Source of the DNA: Xanthobacter sp. NM-25
Lineage (GTDB): Bacteria; Pseudomonadota; Alphaproteobacteria; Rhizobiales; Xanthobacteraceae
Direction: 5' to 3'
Length of the DNA: 51,983 nucleotides
NCBI RefSeq assembly: GCF_022138605.1
Contig: NZ_JACBFS010000011.1
Span: 1-51,983 of the forward strand
Shown: positions 40,149 through 48,466 of the stretch, piece after piece
How the letters are laid out: the number at the start of each line of letters is the position of its first letter
How positions within the stretch are numbered: position 1 is the first letter of the stretch
Notes under the pieces: generated by a model
Database searches by the model: none
What the model was told of the DNA's origin: nothing
What the model saw: the letters and a program-made list of their open reading frames with translations, nothing else
Translations under genes and position numbers: made by a program

Positions 40149-40166
40149 CGGGATCGCGCGCAAGCC
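40149..40166 (+). promoter_or_regulatory. Half-conserved FtcR box before the second MCP gene
   Basis: CGGGATCGCGCGCAAGCC: the right half (CGCGCAAGCC) matches the consensus fully while the left half does not. It lies 108 nt before the ATG, in the usual range. Listed as a weak candidate. Confidence 0.3.
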
Positions 40167-40274
40167 CGAAGTCAGCTTGCGATGATAGAGCGTTATTCGG
40201 CTCCGTTCGTTCCACGCAGAAAAAATAGCGTGCGGCGGGGATAGAACCAAACTTAGCGAAGTGCGGAGAAGGTC

Positions 40275-41951
40275 ATGCGCCTCACGGTGAAGAATTCACT
40301 GATCGGGACGATCCTGTTGTTGCTGGCGTGTCTGGTGGGGCAAGGCGTCTTGTCCACCGCGCAGCTGGCAAGGGTGGCGGAGAATGCGGAGGAGATCAGC
40401 ACCAACTGGCTGCCCAGCGTGCGCGCCCTCGGCGAAGTGAAATACGCCATGACGCGCATCCGCGTGGCGGCGGTGCGGATGCTGATGGTCCAGGATGAAA
40501 GGGAACAGGCCCAGCTGGAAGCCGTCAGCGCCCGGCTGAGCACGGAGCTCAAGACCCATCAGACCACCTATGAGCGCCTCATCAGCTCGCCGGAAGAGCA
40601 GGAGGCCTGGCGCACCGTGCTGGCGAGCTGGGCGACCTATCTGAAGGCGCAGGAGGCCTTCGTGGCGGCCAACATGGCGAAAGACCACGAGAAGACCATG
40701 GACCTCGTGGAAAAGGCATCCCGCAGCTTCGATGAGGTGGTGTCTGCTTTGCAAGTCAATATCGACATGAACAATCGGGGCGCCAACCAGGCCGCCGCCG
40801 ATGCGGCGGTGAGCTATGAGACCGGCCGCTCGATGATCATCCTGGCCAGCATTCTTGCCGTTCTGGTGGGCGTGGGCGCCGCGGTGTTCGTGCTCATGGG
40901 CGTGGCGCGGCCGCTGGGCCGCATTACCGAGGCCATGGAAGCGGTGTCCGCCGGCAAGCTCGACACGGACATTCCGAACCTCGCGACCGCCAACGAGATC
41001 GGCGACATCGCCCGCACCCTGCAGGTGTTCCGCGACAGCCTGGCCGATGCGCAGAAGCTGCGCGACGAGCAGACGGTGAAGGAGCAGCAGATGGCGGAGC
41101 AGATGGTGGAGGAGCGCCGGACCATCGCCAACAGCTTCCAGGACCGCATGGGCGCCCTGGCGGACCGCTTCGCCGGGTCCTCCAGCGAGGTGGCCGATGC
41201 CGCCCGCAACCTGTCGGCCACCGCCGAGGAGACCTCGCGGCAGGCGCAGGCGGTGTCTGTGGCGGCTGAGGGCGCCTCGGACAATGTGCAGACGGTGGCG
41301 GCCTCCGCGGAGGAATTGTCCGCCTCCATCCGCGAGATGAGCGACCAGGTGTCCAATTCGGCGGAGATCGCCCGCTCGGCGGCGGAAGAAGCCGAGCGCA
41401 CCAGCGAGAACATCCGCCAGCTGTCGGCGGCGGCCCAGTCCATCGGCCAGGTGCTCAACCTGATCAAGGAGATCGCCGAACGGACCAACCTCCTGGCCCT
41501 CAACGCCACCATCGAGGCGGCGCGGGCGGGGGATGCTGGCCGCGGCTTCGCCGTGGTGGCCGCCGAGGTCAAGGCGCTGGCGGCGCAGACCGCCAAGGCC
41601 ACCGACGAGATCTCGCTCAAGATCGGCGAGATTCAGCAGGCGACCTCCGCCACGGTGGGGTCGATCGAGAGCATCGTCACCACCATCAACAATGTGCGCG
41701 ACCTGACCGCCATCATCGCCGGCGCGGTGGAAGAGCAGCGCGCGGCCACCGGCGAGATCGCGGCCAACACCCATCGCGCCGCCCAGGGGGCCACCCAGGT
41801 GACCGGCAACATGAGCGGCGTGGGCCAGGCGGCGGGCATGACCGGCTCGGCGGCCACCCAGCTCATGAGCCTGTCGGCGGCCCTGTCCGAGCAGTCGCAG
41901 GACCTGCAGCGGGAGGTGACGAGCTTCGTGGTGTCCCTGCGCGCCGCCTGA
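40275..41951 (+). CDS. Methyl-accepting chemotaxis protein
   Basis: Transmembrane chemoreceptor of 558 residues. First membrane segment about residues 8-28, four-helix-bundle sensor (LPSVRALGEVKYAMTRIRVAAVRMLMVQDEREQAQLEAVSARL), second membrane segment about 176-204, HAMP domain (GVARPLGRITEAMEAVSAGKLDTDIPNL), and signalling hairpin tip IAERTNLLALNATIEAARAGDAGRGFAVVAAEVKALA. It ends VTSFVVSLRAA, without a tether pentapeptide. It is a single-gene unit between ftcR and a strong bidirectional terminator. The ligand cannot be inferred. Confidence 0.95.
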   Translation: MRLTVKNSLIGTILLLLACLVGQGVLSTAQLARVAENAEEISTNWLPSVRALGEVKYAMTRIRVAAVRMLMVQDEREQAQLEAVSARLSTELKTHQTTYERLISSPEEQEAWRTVLASWATYLKAQEAFVAANMAKDHEKTMDLVEKASRSFDEVVSALQVNIDMNNRGANQAAADAAVSYETGRSMIILASILAVLVGVGAAVFVLMGVARPLGRITEAMEAVSAGKLDTDIPNLATANEIGDIARTLQVFRDSLADAQKLRDEQTVKEQQMAEQMVEERRTIANSFQDRMGALADRFAGSSSEVADAARNLSATAEETSRQAQAVSVAAEGASDNVQTVAASAEELSASIREMSDQVSNSAEIARSAAEEAERTSENIRQLSAAAQSIGQVLNLIKEIAERTNLLALNATIEAARAGDAGRGFAVVAAEVKALAAQTAKATDEISLKIGEIQQATSATVGSIESIVTTINNVRDLTAIIAGAVEEQRAATGEIAANTHRAAQGATQVTGNMSGVGQAAGMTGSAATQLMSLSAALSEQSQDLQREVTSFVVSLRAA

Positions 41952-41974
41952 GCGGCCTCTCACTCGAGCCAGAC

Positions 41975-42013
41975 AAGAAGGGCCGGAGCGGTGCCACCGC
42001 TCCGGCCCTTCTT
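41975..42013. terminator. Bidirectional terminator between MCP and receiver-EAL genes
   Basis: Perfect 18-bp stem (41975-41992 with 41996-42013) with a 3-nt loop GCC; the arms end in AAGAAG on one side and CTTCTT on the other. The genes on either side converge on it. Confidence 0.8.
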
Positions 42014-42099
42014 GCGTTCGCTCGCCCTGCCCGGCGAACGGTTGCGCCGCCCATGGGGGCGGCGATGTCTTCGGCAGCGGCCCGGGGGGTGTCGGGAGA

Positions 42100-43353
42100 T
42101 CAGCGCAGGCTCTGCGCCCCGGTGGAGGGGAGTGGCGCGATCGGGGCGCCGCCCATGGCCTCGTGGGTTGGTGCGGCGCCCGTCGGTCCGGGGAGCCAGG
42201 TCAGCAGCGCCTCCAGCGGCATCTTGCGGGCGATGAGGAAGCCCTGCAGCAGGTCCACGCCCTGGGCCCGAGCGAAGGCGAGATCCTCTTCGGTCTCCAC
42301 CCCCTCGGCCACCACTTTCATGGCGAGGCGGTGTCCCAGCTCCACCAGAGAGGCGAAGATGTTCCGCGCCTTGGCGGAGGTGCGCGACTGGTGCAGCAGG
42401 TCGATGTCGATCTTCAGCTCAGTGACCGGCAGGCGCGCCAATTGGAGCAGCCCGCTCTGGCGCTGGCCCACGTCGTCCAGCGACAGGCCGAAGCCGGCGA
42501 GCCGCATCTGGGCGAGGGCGATCAGCGCTTCGCTGGAGGAATCATAGATCGCATCCTCGGTGAGCTCGCACACCACGGCGGCGGGTTCGACCCCGGCGGT
42601 GCGCGCCAGCGCCGCGAAGGTGGCGCCGGCGTCGGGCTCCAGCAGGATGTCGCGCGGCAGGTTGATGTTGACCGGCCCCCCATAGCCCCGCGCCCGCCAG
42701 GCCTTGAGACCCTCCAACCCGGCGACGAAGGTATAGCGGGTAAGCCGCGCCAGCAGGCCACGGGTGCGGGTGGCCACCGTGATCATCTCCGGCACCGGCA
42801 CCACGCCGATCTGCGGAATGGTGTTGCCCAGCAGCAGCTCGGCACCGGCAAAGGCGAGGGTCTGCGCGGCGACCTTGGGTTGGAAGGTGATGGGCAGAAT
42901 GCCCTGGTTGAGCGCCTGTTCCATCGCCCGCACCAGCCCAAGGCTGCAAACATGGGTCTCGGCCGCGTGGCGCAGGGGCGGGCTGGCGCCGGCCCGATCG
43001 ATCAACTGAAGCAGCGCCTCGGGATCGAATGGCTTCTTGAGGGTGCCGAGGATGCGCGTGCCGCGCAGCCGGGCGGCATCGGCCACCGCCTGGATGACGT
43101 CCTCGGACTGGCCGCTGAGCAGAATGACTTCCGGCGCCGGCATGGCCAGGGGGAACTGACGGATGACGGCGGCACCATCCATCTCCGGCAGCGACAGGTC
43201 GAGCAGCAGCACGTCGGTCTGTGCCAGCACCTCGGGGGTGAGCGCGCGCGGATCCCCGGCGCCGTTCACGGTGTGACCGGCGAAGGTCAGCAACTCGCCG
43301 AGATCGTCCCGCAAGGCCTCGTCATCGTCGAGGATGAACAGCCGCTGTCTCAT
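42100..43353 (-). CDS. Receiver-EAL domain protein (c-di-GMP phosphodiesterase or degenerate)
   Basis: Protein of 417 residues. N-terminal receiver (residues 1-125) with Asp52 (LLLDLSLPEMDG), acidic DDD at 9-11 and Lys in LKKPFDPE. The EAL domain runs from about 140 to 395. Of the catalytic signatures, the EAL motif reads ELL (GAELLLGN), NINLPRD, CELTED and VVAEGVETEEDL are kept, but the loop DDFGTGYSSL of active enzymes reads DDVGQRQSGLLQL. Activity is therefore doubtful; it may only bind c-di-GMP or act through protein contacts. The ATG overlaps the stop of a possible 62-codon gene and has no good ribosome site of its own. Its place in the cluster suggests a role in the motility-biofilm switch. 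Confidence 0.9.
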   Translation of the reverse strand: MRQRLFILDDDEALRDDLGELLTFAGHTVNGAGDPRALTPEVLAQTDVLLLDLSLPEMDGAAVIRQFPLAMPAPEVILLSGQSEDVIQAVADAARLRGTRILGTLKKPFDPEALLQLIDRAGASPPLRHAAETHVCSLGLVRAMEQALNQGILPITFQPKVAAQTLAFAGAELLLGNTIPQIGVVPVPEMITVATRTRGLLARLTRYTFVAGLEGLKAWRARGYGGPVNINLPRDILLEPDAGATFAALARTAGVEPAAVVCELTEDAIYDSSSEALIALAQMRLAGFGLSLDDVGQRQSGLLQLARLPVTELKIDIDLLHQSRTSAKARNIFASLVELGHRLAMKVVAEGVETEEDLAFARAQGVDLLQGFLIARKMPLEALLTWLPGPTGAAPTHEAMGGAPIAPLPSTGAQSLR

Positions 43354-43538
43354 GTCAGTGGCTTCGTGCGGGGATCGACGTCAGTCAGGCCCTTACCCAC
43401 CATCTTCAACCCCGCTCGCATATTCATTGGCGTCACCCCAGCGGATGCTGGGGCCGCAGTCGGTAGGTCCAGCAGTGCCGGCGGGTCGGGGCGGTTGTCC
43501 GCTGGCGAGGCAACGGGCACCAGATCCTGCGGCTGCAC
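43350..43538 (-). CDS. Possible small gene coupled to the receiver-EAL gene
   Basis: 62-codon frame, MQPQDLVPVASPADNR... GLKMVGKGLTDVDPRTKPLT, Pro/Ala-rich then basic. It ends with an ATGA overlap onto the receiver-EAL start, whose own ribosome site is poor, which fits translational coupling. It starts 87 nt after a candidate FtcR box. No recognised domain and only a weak ribosome site (TAGC region); it could be leader sequence. Confidence 0.35.
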   Translation of the reverse strand: MQPQDLVPVASPADNRPDPPALLDLPTAAPASAGVTPMNMRAGLKMVGKGLTDVDPRTKPLT

Positions 43539-43745
43539 ATGCTACCGTGTGGATGCAGGAGAATGCAATCTCAGGTGCATTCCCGCCCTGTCGGACGGCG
43601 CAGCCCTTGGCAGAGAGCCACGTGAACCTTGCCCGAGGCTGCCGCCACAGGGGCGTTTCGATCCAGAATGGAAGTGATCCTCCTTGACCGGGAAGGCGCT
43701 TCGACGATCCATACAACCTGGGCGCGGGGGGAGCCGGTGGATATC
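43354..43745. other. 392-nt region between receiver-EAL and response regulator genes
   Basis: Divergent promoter region. It contains the possible small gene (43350-43538), a hairpin CCCCAGC-GGAT-GCTGGGG at 43436-43452 without a T run, and a candidate FtcR box at 43626-43643. An in-frame extension of the response regulator upstream of 43746 is possible but has no family support. Confidence 0.6.
43626..43643 (-). promoter_or_regulatory. Candidate FtcR box of the receiver-EAL unit
   Basis: Minus-strand GGCAGCCTCGGGCAAGGT, 13 of 18 consensus positions and nearly the same as the flgB box. It lies 87 nt before the possible small gene that is coupled to the receiver-EAL gene. Confidence 0.6.
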
Positions 43746-44129
43746 ATGGGACGCTTGCTGATCGTCGACGACGAACCGGATTATCTGGACGAACTGGCCG
43801 AGGCGCTGGAATTCGTTGGCGTCGCGTCGGTCAACGTGTCCCGGGCGGCGGCGGCGCTGGAGGCGGTGCGCGGTGATCCGCAGATCCACATGGTGCTCAC
43901 CGACATCCGCATGCCGGACATGGACGGCGTGACGCTCATCGAGGCGCTGCGCGCGACCTTTCCCGAACGCCATCTCACCTTCATCGTCATGACCGGGCAC
44001 GCCGCTGAAGTGGATGTGCGCCGGGCCGAGGCGGCGGGCGCTGCCGCCTGCTTTTCCAAGCCGCTCGATTTCGAGGCCCTGTGCGCGGCCATCGCCACCA
44101 TGGAGGCGGCGCATGAGCAGCAATCGTGA
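43746..44129 (+). CDS. Single-domain response regulator
   Basis: Receiver domain of 127 residues: LLIVDDEPDYLDELAEALEFVGV, phosphoacceptor Asp53 (MVLTDIRMPDMDG), Thr near 86 (VMTGHAAEVDVRRAEAAGA) and Lys near 105 (FSKPLDFEAL). No output domain. It overlaps the start of a sensor kinase by 17 nt and is its probable partner. A longer form from ATG 43668 is possible (26 more residues without known match). Confidence 0.9.
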   Translation: MGRLLIVDDEPDYLDELAEALEFVGVASVNVSRAAAALEAVRGDPQIHMVLTDIRMPDMDGVTLIEALRATFPERHLTFIVMTGHAAEVDVRRAEAAGAAACFSKPLDFEALCAAIATMEAAHEQQS

Positions 44130-46248
44130 GCCCGGAGTGGTCCAGGGCCTGTTCAATCCCGTCACCCTGTTGCTGGCGGCGCTGCTGATCCTGGTGGGCT
44201 GCCTGCCGTTCGCCGCGGCGGTGATGCTCTACACGCTGCACAGCCGGGCCGAGCTGAGCGAAGCGGAGGTGAACGCGGCGAAGACGGCGACATTGCTGCT
44301 GCGCAGCTTCGAGCAGACCATCGAGCCCATCGATTCCCTGCTGCAGAATTTCGCCAGCACCTTCGATCCCAGTTGGACGCCACAGCAGACCTATGACGTG
44401 CTCAGGGCCTATAGCCTGCCGGCCTCCATCGTCCAGGTCGCGGTGATCGACCGGGAAGGGATCATGGTCGCGAGCAATCTGGCGATGCCCGATGGCAAGC
44501 GGCTGGACCTGTCCGATCGGGAGCACTTTCGCGTGCACCGGGATCGCAACGTGGCGCATGGCGAGCTCTTCATCTCCAAGCCGGTGCTCGGGCGGGTCTC
44601 CAATACCTGGACCGTGCAGCTGACCCGGGCCCTCGATGACGGCCATGGCCATTTCGGCGGCGTCATCGTCGCGTCCTACGCAATCTCGGACTTCATCGAC
44701 TTCTACAAGAAGCTGCGCGTGGAAGACGACATGCTGATCGCGCTGGTGGGCTTCGATGGCATCGTTCGGGCCCGCGCAGCGGGCCGCACCAGCTTTGGCG
44801 ACGACATCTCCAAAAGCTCCGCCTTCACGCGCATCCAGGGGGTGCATGAGGCGGTCTACGAGTTCACCAGTTCACTCGATGGGATCGAGCGGGTGGGCTA
44901 CATGATCAAGTCCGAGCGCTATCCCATCTTCGTCGTGGTGGCCTATTCCCTGGAATATGTGCGCGAGCAGACGCGCGATTTCCGGGCCGCCATCTGGGGC
45001 ACCGCGCTGGGCCTCGCCGTGGCGTTGCTGATCCTGGTGCTTCTGGCGCGCCGCTATCTCAACATGCAGAACCGGCTCTACACCCGCGAACTGGAAGGGT
45101 TGGCGCGTCAGCGCGAGGCCGACGTTCTGGGTGCCATCAGCCGTGTGCCGGGCATCTGCGTGATGCAGGTCAACGAAGACGGGCCGACCTTGATCGGGGG
45201 GGCCGGCAGCGGGCCGCTCTCGGCGGCGCTGGGCCGCTATCTCAAGGGCGGCCGGTTCCAGGCCCTCTCCGCCGGCCTCAAGGCGCCGCTGGTGTGCAGC
45301 GAGCATCTCTCGGGCGCCGGCCAGGATCTGGAAGTGGAGATGGTGGTGGCGCCGCTGCGGACCATCGAGGCCGGCGAGCGGGCCGAGGGGGCGCGCAAGG
45401 AAGTGGTGGTGTTCGCCCTCGACCAGACCCCCCGGCGTATGGAGGAGAACCAGCTCTATCAGATGTCGAAGCTCGCCTCCCTGGGCGAGGTGGCGACGGG
45501 TCTCGCCCATGAGATCAACCAACCGCTGGGGGTGATCCGGCTGGCGGCCACCAACGCCCTCACGGGCATGAAGAAAGGGCTGCCGCCGGAGCACCTCAGC
45601 GGCAAGCTGCAGCGCATCATCCAGCAGACCGAGCGGATGAGTCGCATCATCGATCACATGCGGATCTTCGGGCGCAAGAGCGACGAGCGGCTGCAGCCAA
45701 GCGAGGCGACGGCCGCGGTGGAGGGCGCGCTGCAGGTCGTGGGCGCCCATTTCCGCCTGGACAACATCGACCTGAGCACGCGCTTCGAGCCGGCGCTGCC
45801 GGAGGTGCTGTGCCGGCAGGACCAGCTGGAGCAGGTGATCATCAACCTGCTGCAGAATGCGCGCGATGCGCTGGTGGAGCATCGCCCGGATGTGAGCGGC
45901 GCCGCCCGCCGGCGCATCCGCATCGACGTGGCGCGAGAGAGCGCGGCCACCAGCCCCGCCATGGTGCGGATCGAGGTGGCGGACAATGCCGGTGGCATTC
46001 CCGAAGGCATCATCGAACGGGTGTTCCAGCCGTTCTTCACCACCAAGCCCCCGGGCAAGGGCACCGGGCTCGGCCTGTCGGTGAGCTTCGGCATCATCCG
46101 CGATCACGGCGGCAGCCTGAGCGTGCGCAATGGCCCCGATGGCGCGGTGTTCACCATCCGCCTTCCGGCGCGGGGGGCCGATACGCCCCCTCCGTCACCG
46201 CCGGACGCGCCTCCTGCGATCCCCGCCGCGTCCGATACGCCGAGCTGA
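44113..46248 (+). CDS. Sensor histidine kinase with extracytoplasmic Cache-like domain
   Basis: Membrane kinase of 711 residues. First membrane segment about 17-41, an extracytoplasmic sensor of about 250 residues with a Cache-like pattern (SIVQVAVIDREGIMVASNLAM, LSDREHFRVHRD, ELFISKPVLGRVSNTWTVQLTRAL), second membrane segment about 293-313, a PAS-like linker (ADVLGAISRVPGICVMQVNEDG), H box with His466 (GEVATGLAHEINQPLGVIRLAA), N box (QVIINLLQNARDAL), G boxes (VADNAGGIPEGI, GKGTGLGLSVSFGIIRDHGG) and a Pro-rich tail. The H box is of the NtrB/DctB type. ATG 44113 has GGAGG 6 nt upstream. The signal is unknown; small organic ligands are common for this sensor fold. Confidence 0.93.
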   Translation: MSSNREPGVVQGLFNPVTLLLAALLILVGCLPFAAAVMLYTLHSRAELSEAEVNAAKTATLLLRSFEQTIEPIDSLLQNFASTFDPSWTPQQTYDVLRAYSLPASIVQVAVIDREGIMVASNLAMPDGKRLDLSDREHFRVHRDRNVAHGELFISKPVLGRVSNTWTVQLTRALDDGHGHFGGVIVASYAISDFIDFYKKLRVEDDMLIALVGFDGIVRARAAGRTSFGDDISKSSAFTRIQGVHEAVYEFTSSLDGIERVGYMIKSERYPIFVVVAYSLEYVREQTRDFRAAIWGTALGLAVALLILVLLARRYLNMQNRLYTRELEGLARQREADVLGAISRVPGICVMQVNEDGPTLIGGAGSGPLSAALGRYLKGGRFQALSAGLKAPLVCSEHLSGAGQDLEVEMVVAPLRTIEAGERAEGARKEVVVFALDQTPRRMEENQLYQMSKLASLGEVATGLAHEINQPLGVIRLAATNALTGMKKGLPPEHLSGKLQRIIQQTERMSRIIDHMRIFGRKSDERLQPSEATAAVEGALQVVGAHFRLDNIDLSTRFEPALPEVLCRQDQLEQVIINLLQNARDALVEHRPDVSGAARRRIRIDVARESAATSPAMVRIEVADNAGGIPEGIIERVFQPFFTTKPPGKGTGLGLSVSFGIIRDHGGSLSVRNGPDGAVFTIRLPARGADTPPPSPPDAPPAIPAASDTPS

Positions 46249-46258
46249 GTGCCGCGGC

Positions 46259-46969
46259 TCAGTGGCAGGCGACGCGGCTCAGCCGGTCGCGCCACAGGGC
46301 GGCGCCGGCGGGGGAAGGATGCAGGCCATCGAACGTCAGCGCATGGGTGGGAGCGGGCACCAGCTGCGCGCCGGTCTGCGTCGCGATCTCGCGCAGCGCA
46401 ACATTCTGCCGGGCCATGTAGGCCCGGTCATAGAGGCGGTTGCGGTTCGGATAGGTCTCGTCGATGGGGTTGATCTCCACCAGGATGGGGTGGGCCGGGG
46501 CCAGCTTCGCCAGCAGCGCGAGATAGCGCTGCTTCCAGGTGTCCACGCTCTCCTTGGGCAACACCGCGTCATTGACGCCGATGGCCACCACCACCGCCTT
46601 CGGCTGGATACGGGCCACCACCGGCGGGCCATCGGAGAGCACGTCGCGGACGGTGCTGCGCGGCACGGCGGCATTGAAGACCGGCTGGCCGCACAGGCTG
46701 GCCGGTCCGGCCCCATAGGCGATGCTGTCCCCCAGCAGAACCACGGGGGCGTCACTGAAGTGGGATTCGATGGCCACTTCCGCCCGGATGGCGGTGGCGC
46801 GGGGGATCCGCTCCACCAGGATCACCGCCAGGATCACGGCAAAGAGGACGCCGCCGATGATCCCCGCCTGGACCAGCGCCGGGGGCCTGACGGTGTGGTG
46901 TCGATCGGTGCGGCCCCCGGGGGGCATGGCGCCGGCGGAAGGGGGAAGCATGGTCAAGAGCAGCCTCAT
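46259..46969 (-). CDS. SGNH/GDSL hydrolase family protein, membrane anchored
   Basis: Protein of 236 residues with one N-terminal membrane segment (about 33-53, VQAGIIGGVLFAVILAVILV) and an SGNH hydrolase domain outside. Block I GDSIAYG with nucleophile Ser82, block III GVND, and block V DGLHPSPAG with the catalytic Asp and His. It is an esterase or lipase by family; the substrate is unknown. It converges with the kinase gene with a gap of only 10 nt. An ATG six codons in (46951) is an alternative start. Confidence 0.88.
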   Translation of the reverse strand: MRLLLTMLPPSAGAMPPGGRTDRHHTVRPPALVQAGIIGGVLFAVILAVILVERIPRATAIRAEVAIESHFSDAPVVLLGDSIAYGAGPASLCGQPVFNAAVPRSTVRDVLSDGPPVVARIQPKAVVVAIGVNDAVLPKESVDTWKQRYLALLAKLAPAHPILVEINPIDETYPNRNRLYDRAYMARQNVALREIATQTGAQLVPAPTHALTFDGLHPSPAGAALWRDRLSRVACH

Positions 46970-47098
46970 CTGCAGCCTGTCGGACCCACCGTATGGCGGA
47001 AGGCGATGGGCATTGTGAGGCGTGCCGAGGGCACGGATGCGGCTGCTGCGCTGCGTTTATTTGCGAGATTGTGTCGGAGTGTTGCTCCGCGCCACATT

Positions 47099-47137
47099 CC
47101 CCGCTCACCGCGGCCTGTACCGCCGCGGTGAGCGGGG
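47099..47137 (-). terminator. Inverted repeat after the TRAP large permease gene
   Basis: Perfect 16-bp arms (47099-47114 with 47122-47137) with a 7-nt loop, 3 nt after the dctM stop. There is no T run on the minus strand, so it may work as an mRNA 3' end stabiliser or a weak terminator. Confidence 0.55.
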
Positions 47138-47140
47138 CGA

Positions 47141-48466
47141 TCAGGTGGCCGGGCCCATCACCAGGTCCGGCAGCCAGGTGGCGATCTGCGGGAACACGCA
47201 CATGATGATGATGCCGAGCGCCATCACCAGCACATAGGGCAGTGCGCCCCACAGGATCTGGCTGGTGGGGATCTGCGGGGCGATGGCGTTGACCACGAAC
47301 AGGTTGAGGCCCACCGGCGGGGTGATGAGGCCGATTTCCATGTTGATGGTGAGGATCACCGCGAACCAATAGGGGTCGAAGCCCGAGCCCACCACGATGG
47401 GATAGAGCAGCGGCGCCGACATGACGATGATCGCCACCGGTGGCAGGAACATGCCGGCCACCAGCAGGAACACGTTGATGAGGCCCATCATCACCCAGCG
47501 GTTCACCTCCAGCGCCGCGATGGAGGCGGCCAGGGACTGGGTGATGAACAGCGACGACAAGGCGAAGGCGAACAGCTCCGCCGAGGCCATGATCATCATG
47601 ATCATCACGCTCTCGCGCATGGTGGCGGAGAAGATGCCGATGATCGGCTTGGGGCGGAACAGGCGATACATGATGATCACCACGCCCAGGGTAAGGAAGG
47701 CCCCGGCGCCCGCCGCTTCCGAGGGGGTGGCCACCCCGCCGTAGAGCACATAGAGCGTGCCCAGGATGATCAGCAGGAAGGGGATCACCCGCGGCAGCGC
47801 CGAGAGCTTTTCCGCGAAGGTGAAGCGGTTCGTCACCGCGCTGAACTGCATGTTCTTGCGTTTGCAGTCGATCAGCGCCCAGGCCATGAACATGGCGGTG
47901 AGCATCAGCCCCGGCATCACCCCGGCCAGGAACAGACGGCCGATGGAGGTCTCGGTGGCGATGCCGTAGACGATCAGCGTCACCGAGGGCGGGATGAGGA
48001 TGCCGAGCGTGCCGCCGGCGCAGATGGAGCCGGTGGCCACCGAGGCCGGATAGCCGCGCTTCAGCATCTCGGGAATGCCCATCTTGCCGATGGCGGCGCA
48101 GGTGGCGGGGCTGGAACCGGTCATGCCGGCGAAGATGGCGCAGGCGCCGATGTTGGACAGCACCAGCCCGCCGGGCACCCGGTTCAGCCAGCGGTCGAGG
48201 GCCTCATAGAGGTCGCGGCCGGCCGGGGTGGCGGCGATGGCCGCGCCCATCAGCACGAACATGGGGATGGAGACATAGGCGAGGTTGGCGATGCCCGCGA
48301 ACATGGTCTCCGCCAGCACGTCGAACACGCCGATGCCATTGGCCACCAGCAGTCCGCCGATGGCGGCAAGGCCGAGGGCGAAGGCGATGGGCATGCCGGT
48401 GGCGAGCAAGGCCAGGAGCAGGCCGATGACCAGGGCCCCGGCGGTGGAGGGAGAAAGAGCCATCAT
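47141..48466 (-). CDS. dctM: TRAP transporter large permease (DctM family), probably malonate
   Basis: Inner membrane permease of 441 residues with about 12 hydrophobic segments. Family blocks: MPIAFALGLAAIGGLL, AYVSIPMFVLMGAAI, IFAGMTGSSPATCAAIGKMGIPEMLKRGYPASVATGSICAGGTLGILIPPSVTLIVYG, TPSEAAGAGAF and TPPVGLNLFVVNAI. The ATG overlaps the small permease stop (ATGA). The substrate is inferred from the adjacent malonyl-CoA synthetase and decarboxylase genes. Confidence 0.93.
   Translation of the reverse strand: MMALSPSTAGALVIGLLLALLATGMPIAFALGLAAIGGLLVANGIGVFDVLAETMFAGIANLAYVSIPMFVLMGAAIAATPAGRDLYEALDRWLNRVPGGLVLSNIGACAIFAGMTGSSPATCAAIGKMGIPEMLKRGYPASVATGSICAGGTLGILIPPSVTLIVYGIATETSIGRLFLAGVMPGLMLTAMFMAWALIDCKRKNMQFSAVTNRFTFAEKLSALPRVIPFLLIILGTLYVLYGGVATPSEAAGAGAFLTLGVVIIMYRLFRPKPIIGIFSATMRESVMIMMIMASAELFAFALSSLFITQSLAASIAALEVNRWVMMGLINVFLLVAGMFLPPVAIIVMSAPLLYPIVVGSGFDPYWFAVILTINMEIGLITPPVGLNLFVVNAIAPQIPTSQILWGALPYVLVMALGIIIMCVFPQIATWLPDLVMGPAT

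Noticed and set aside
43334..43687. Plus-strand 117-codon frame between the receiver-EAL and regulator genes
   Set aside because: Overlaps the start of the receiver-EAL gene and the box on the other strand; no start signal or domain.
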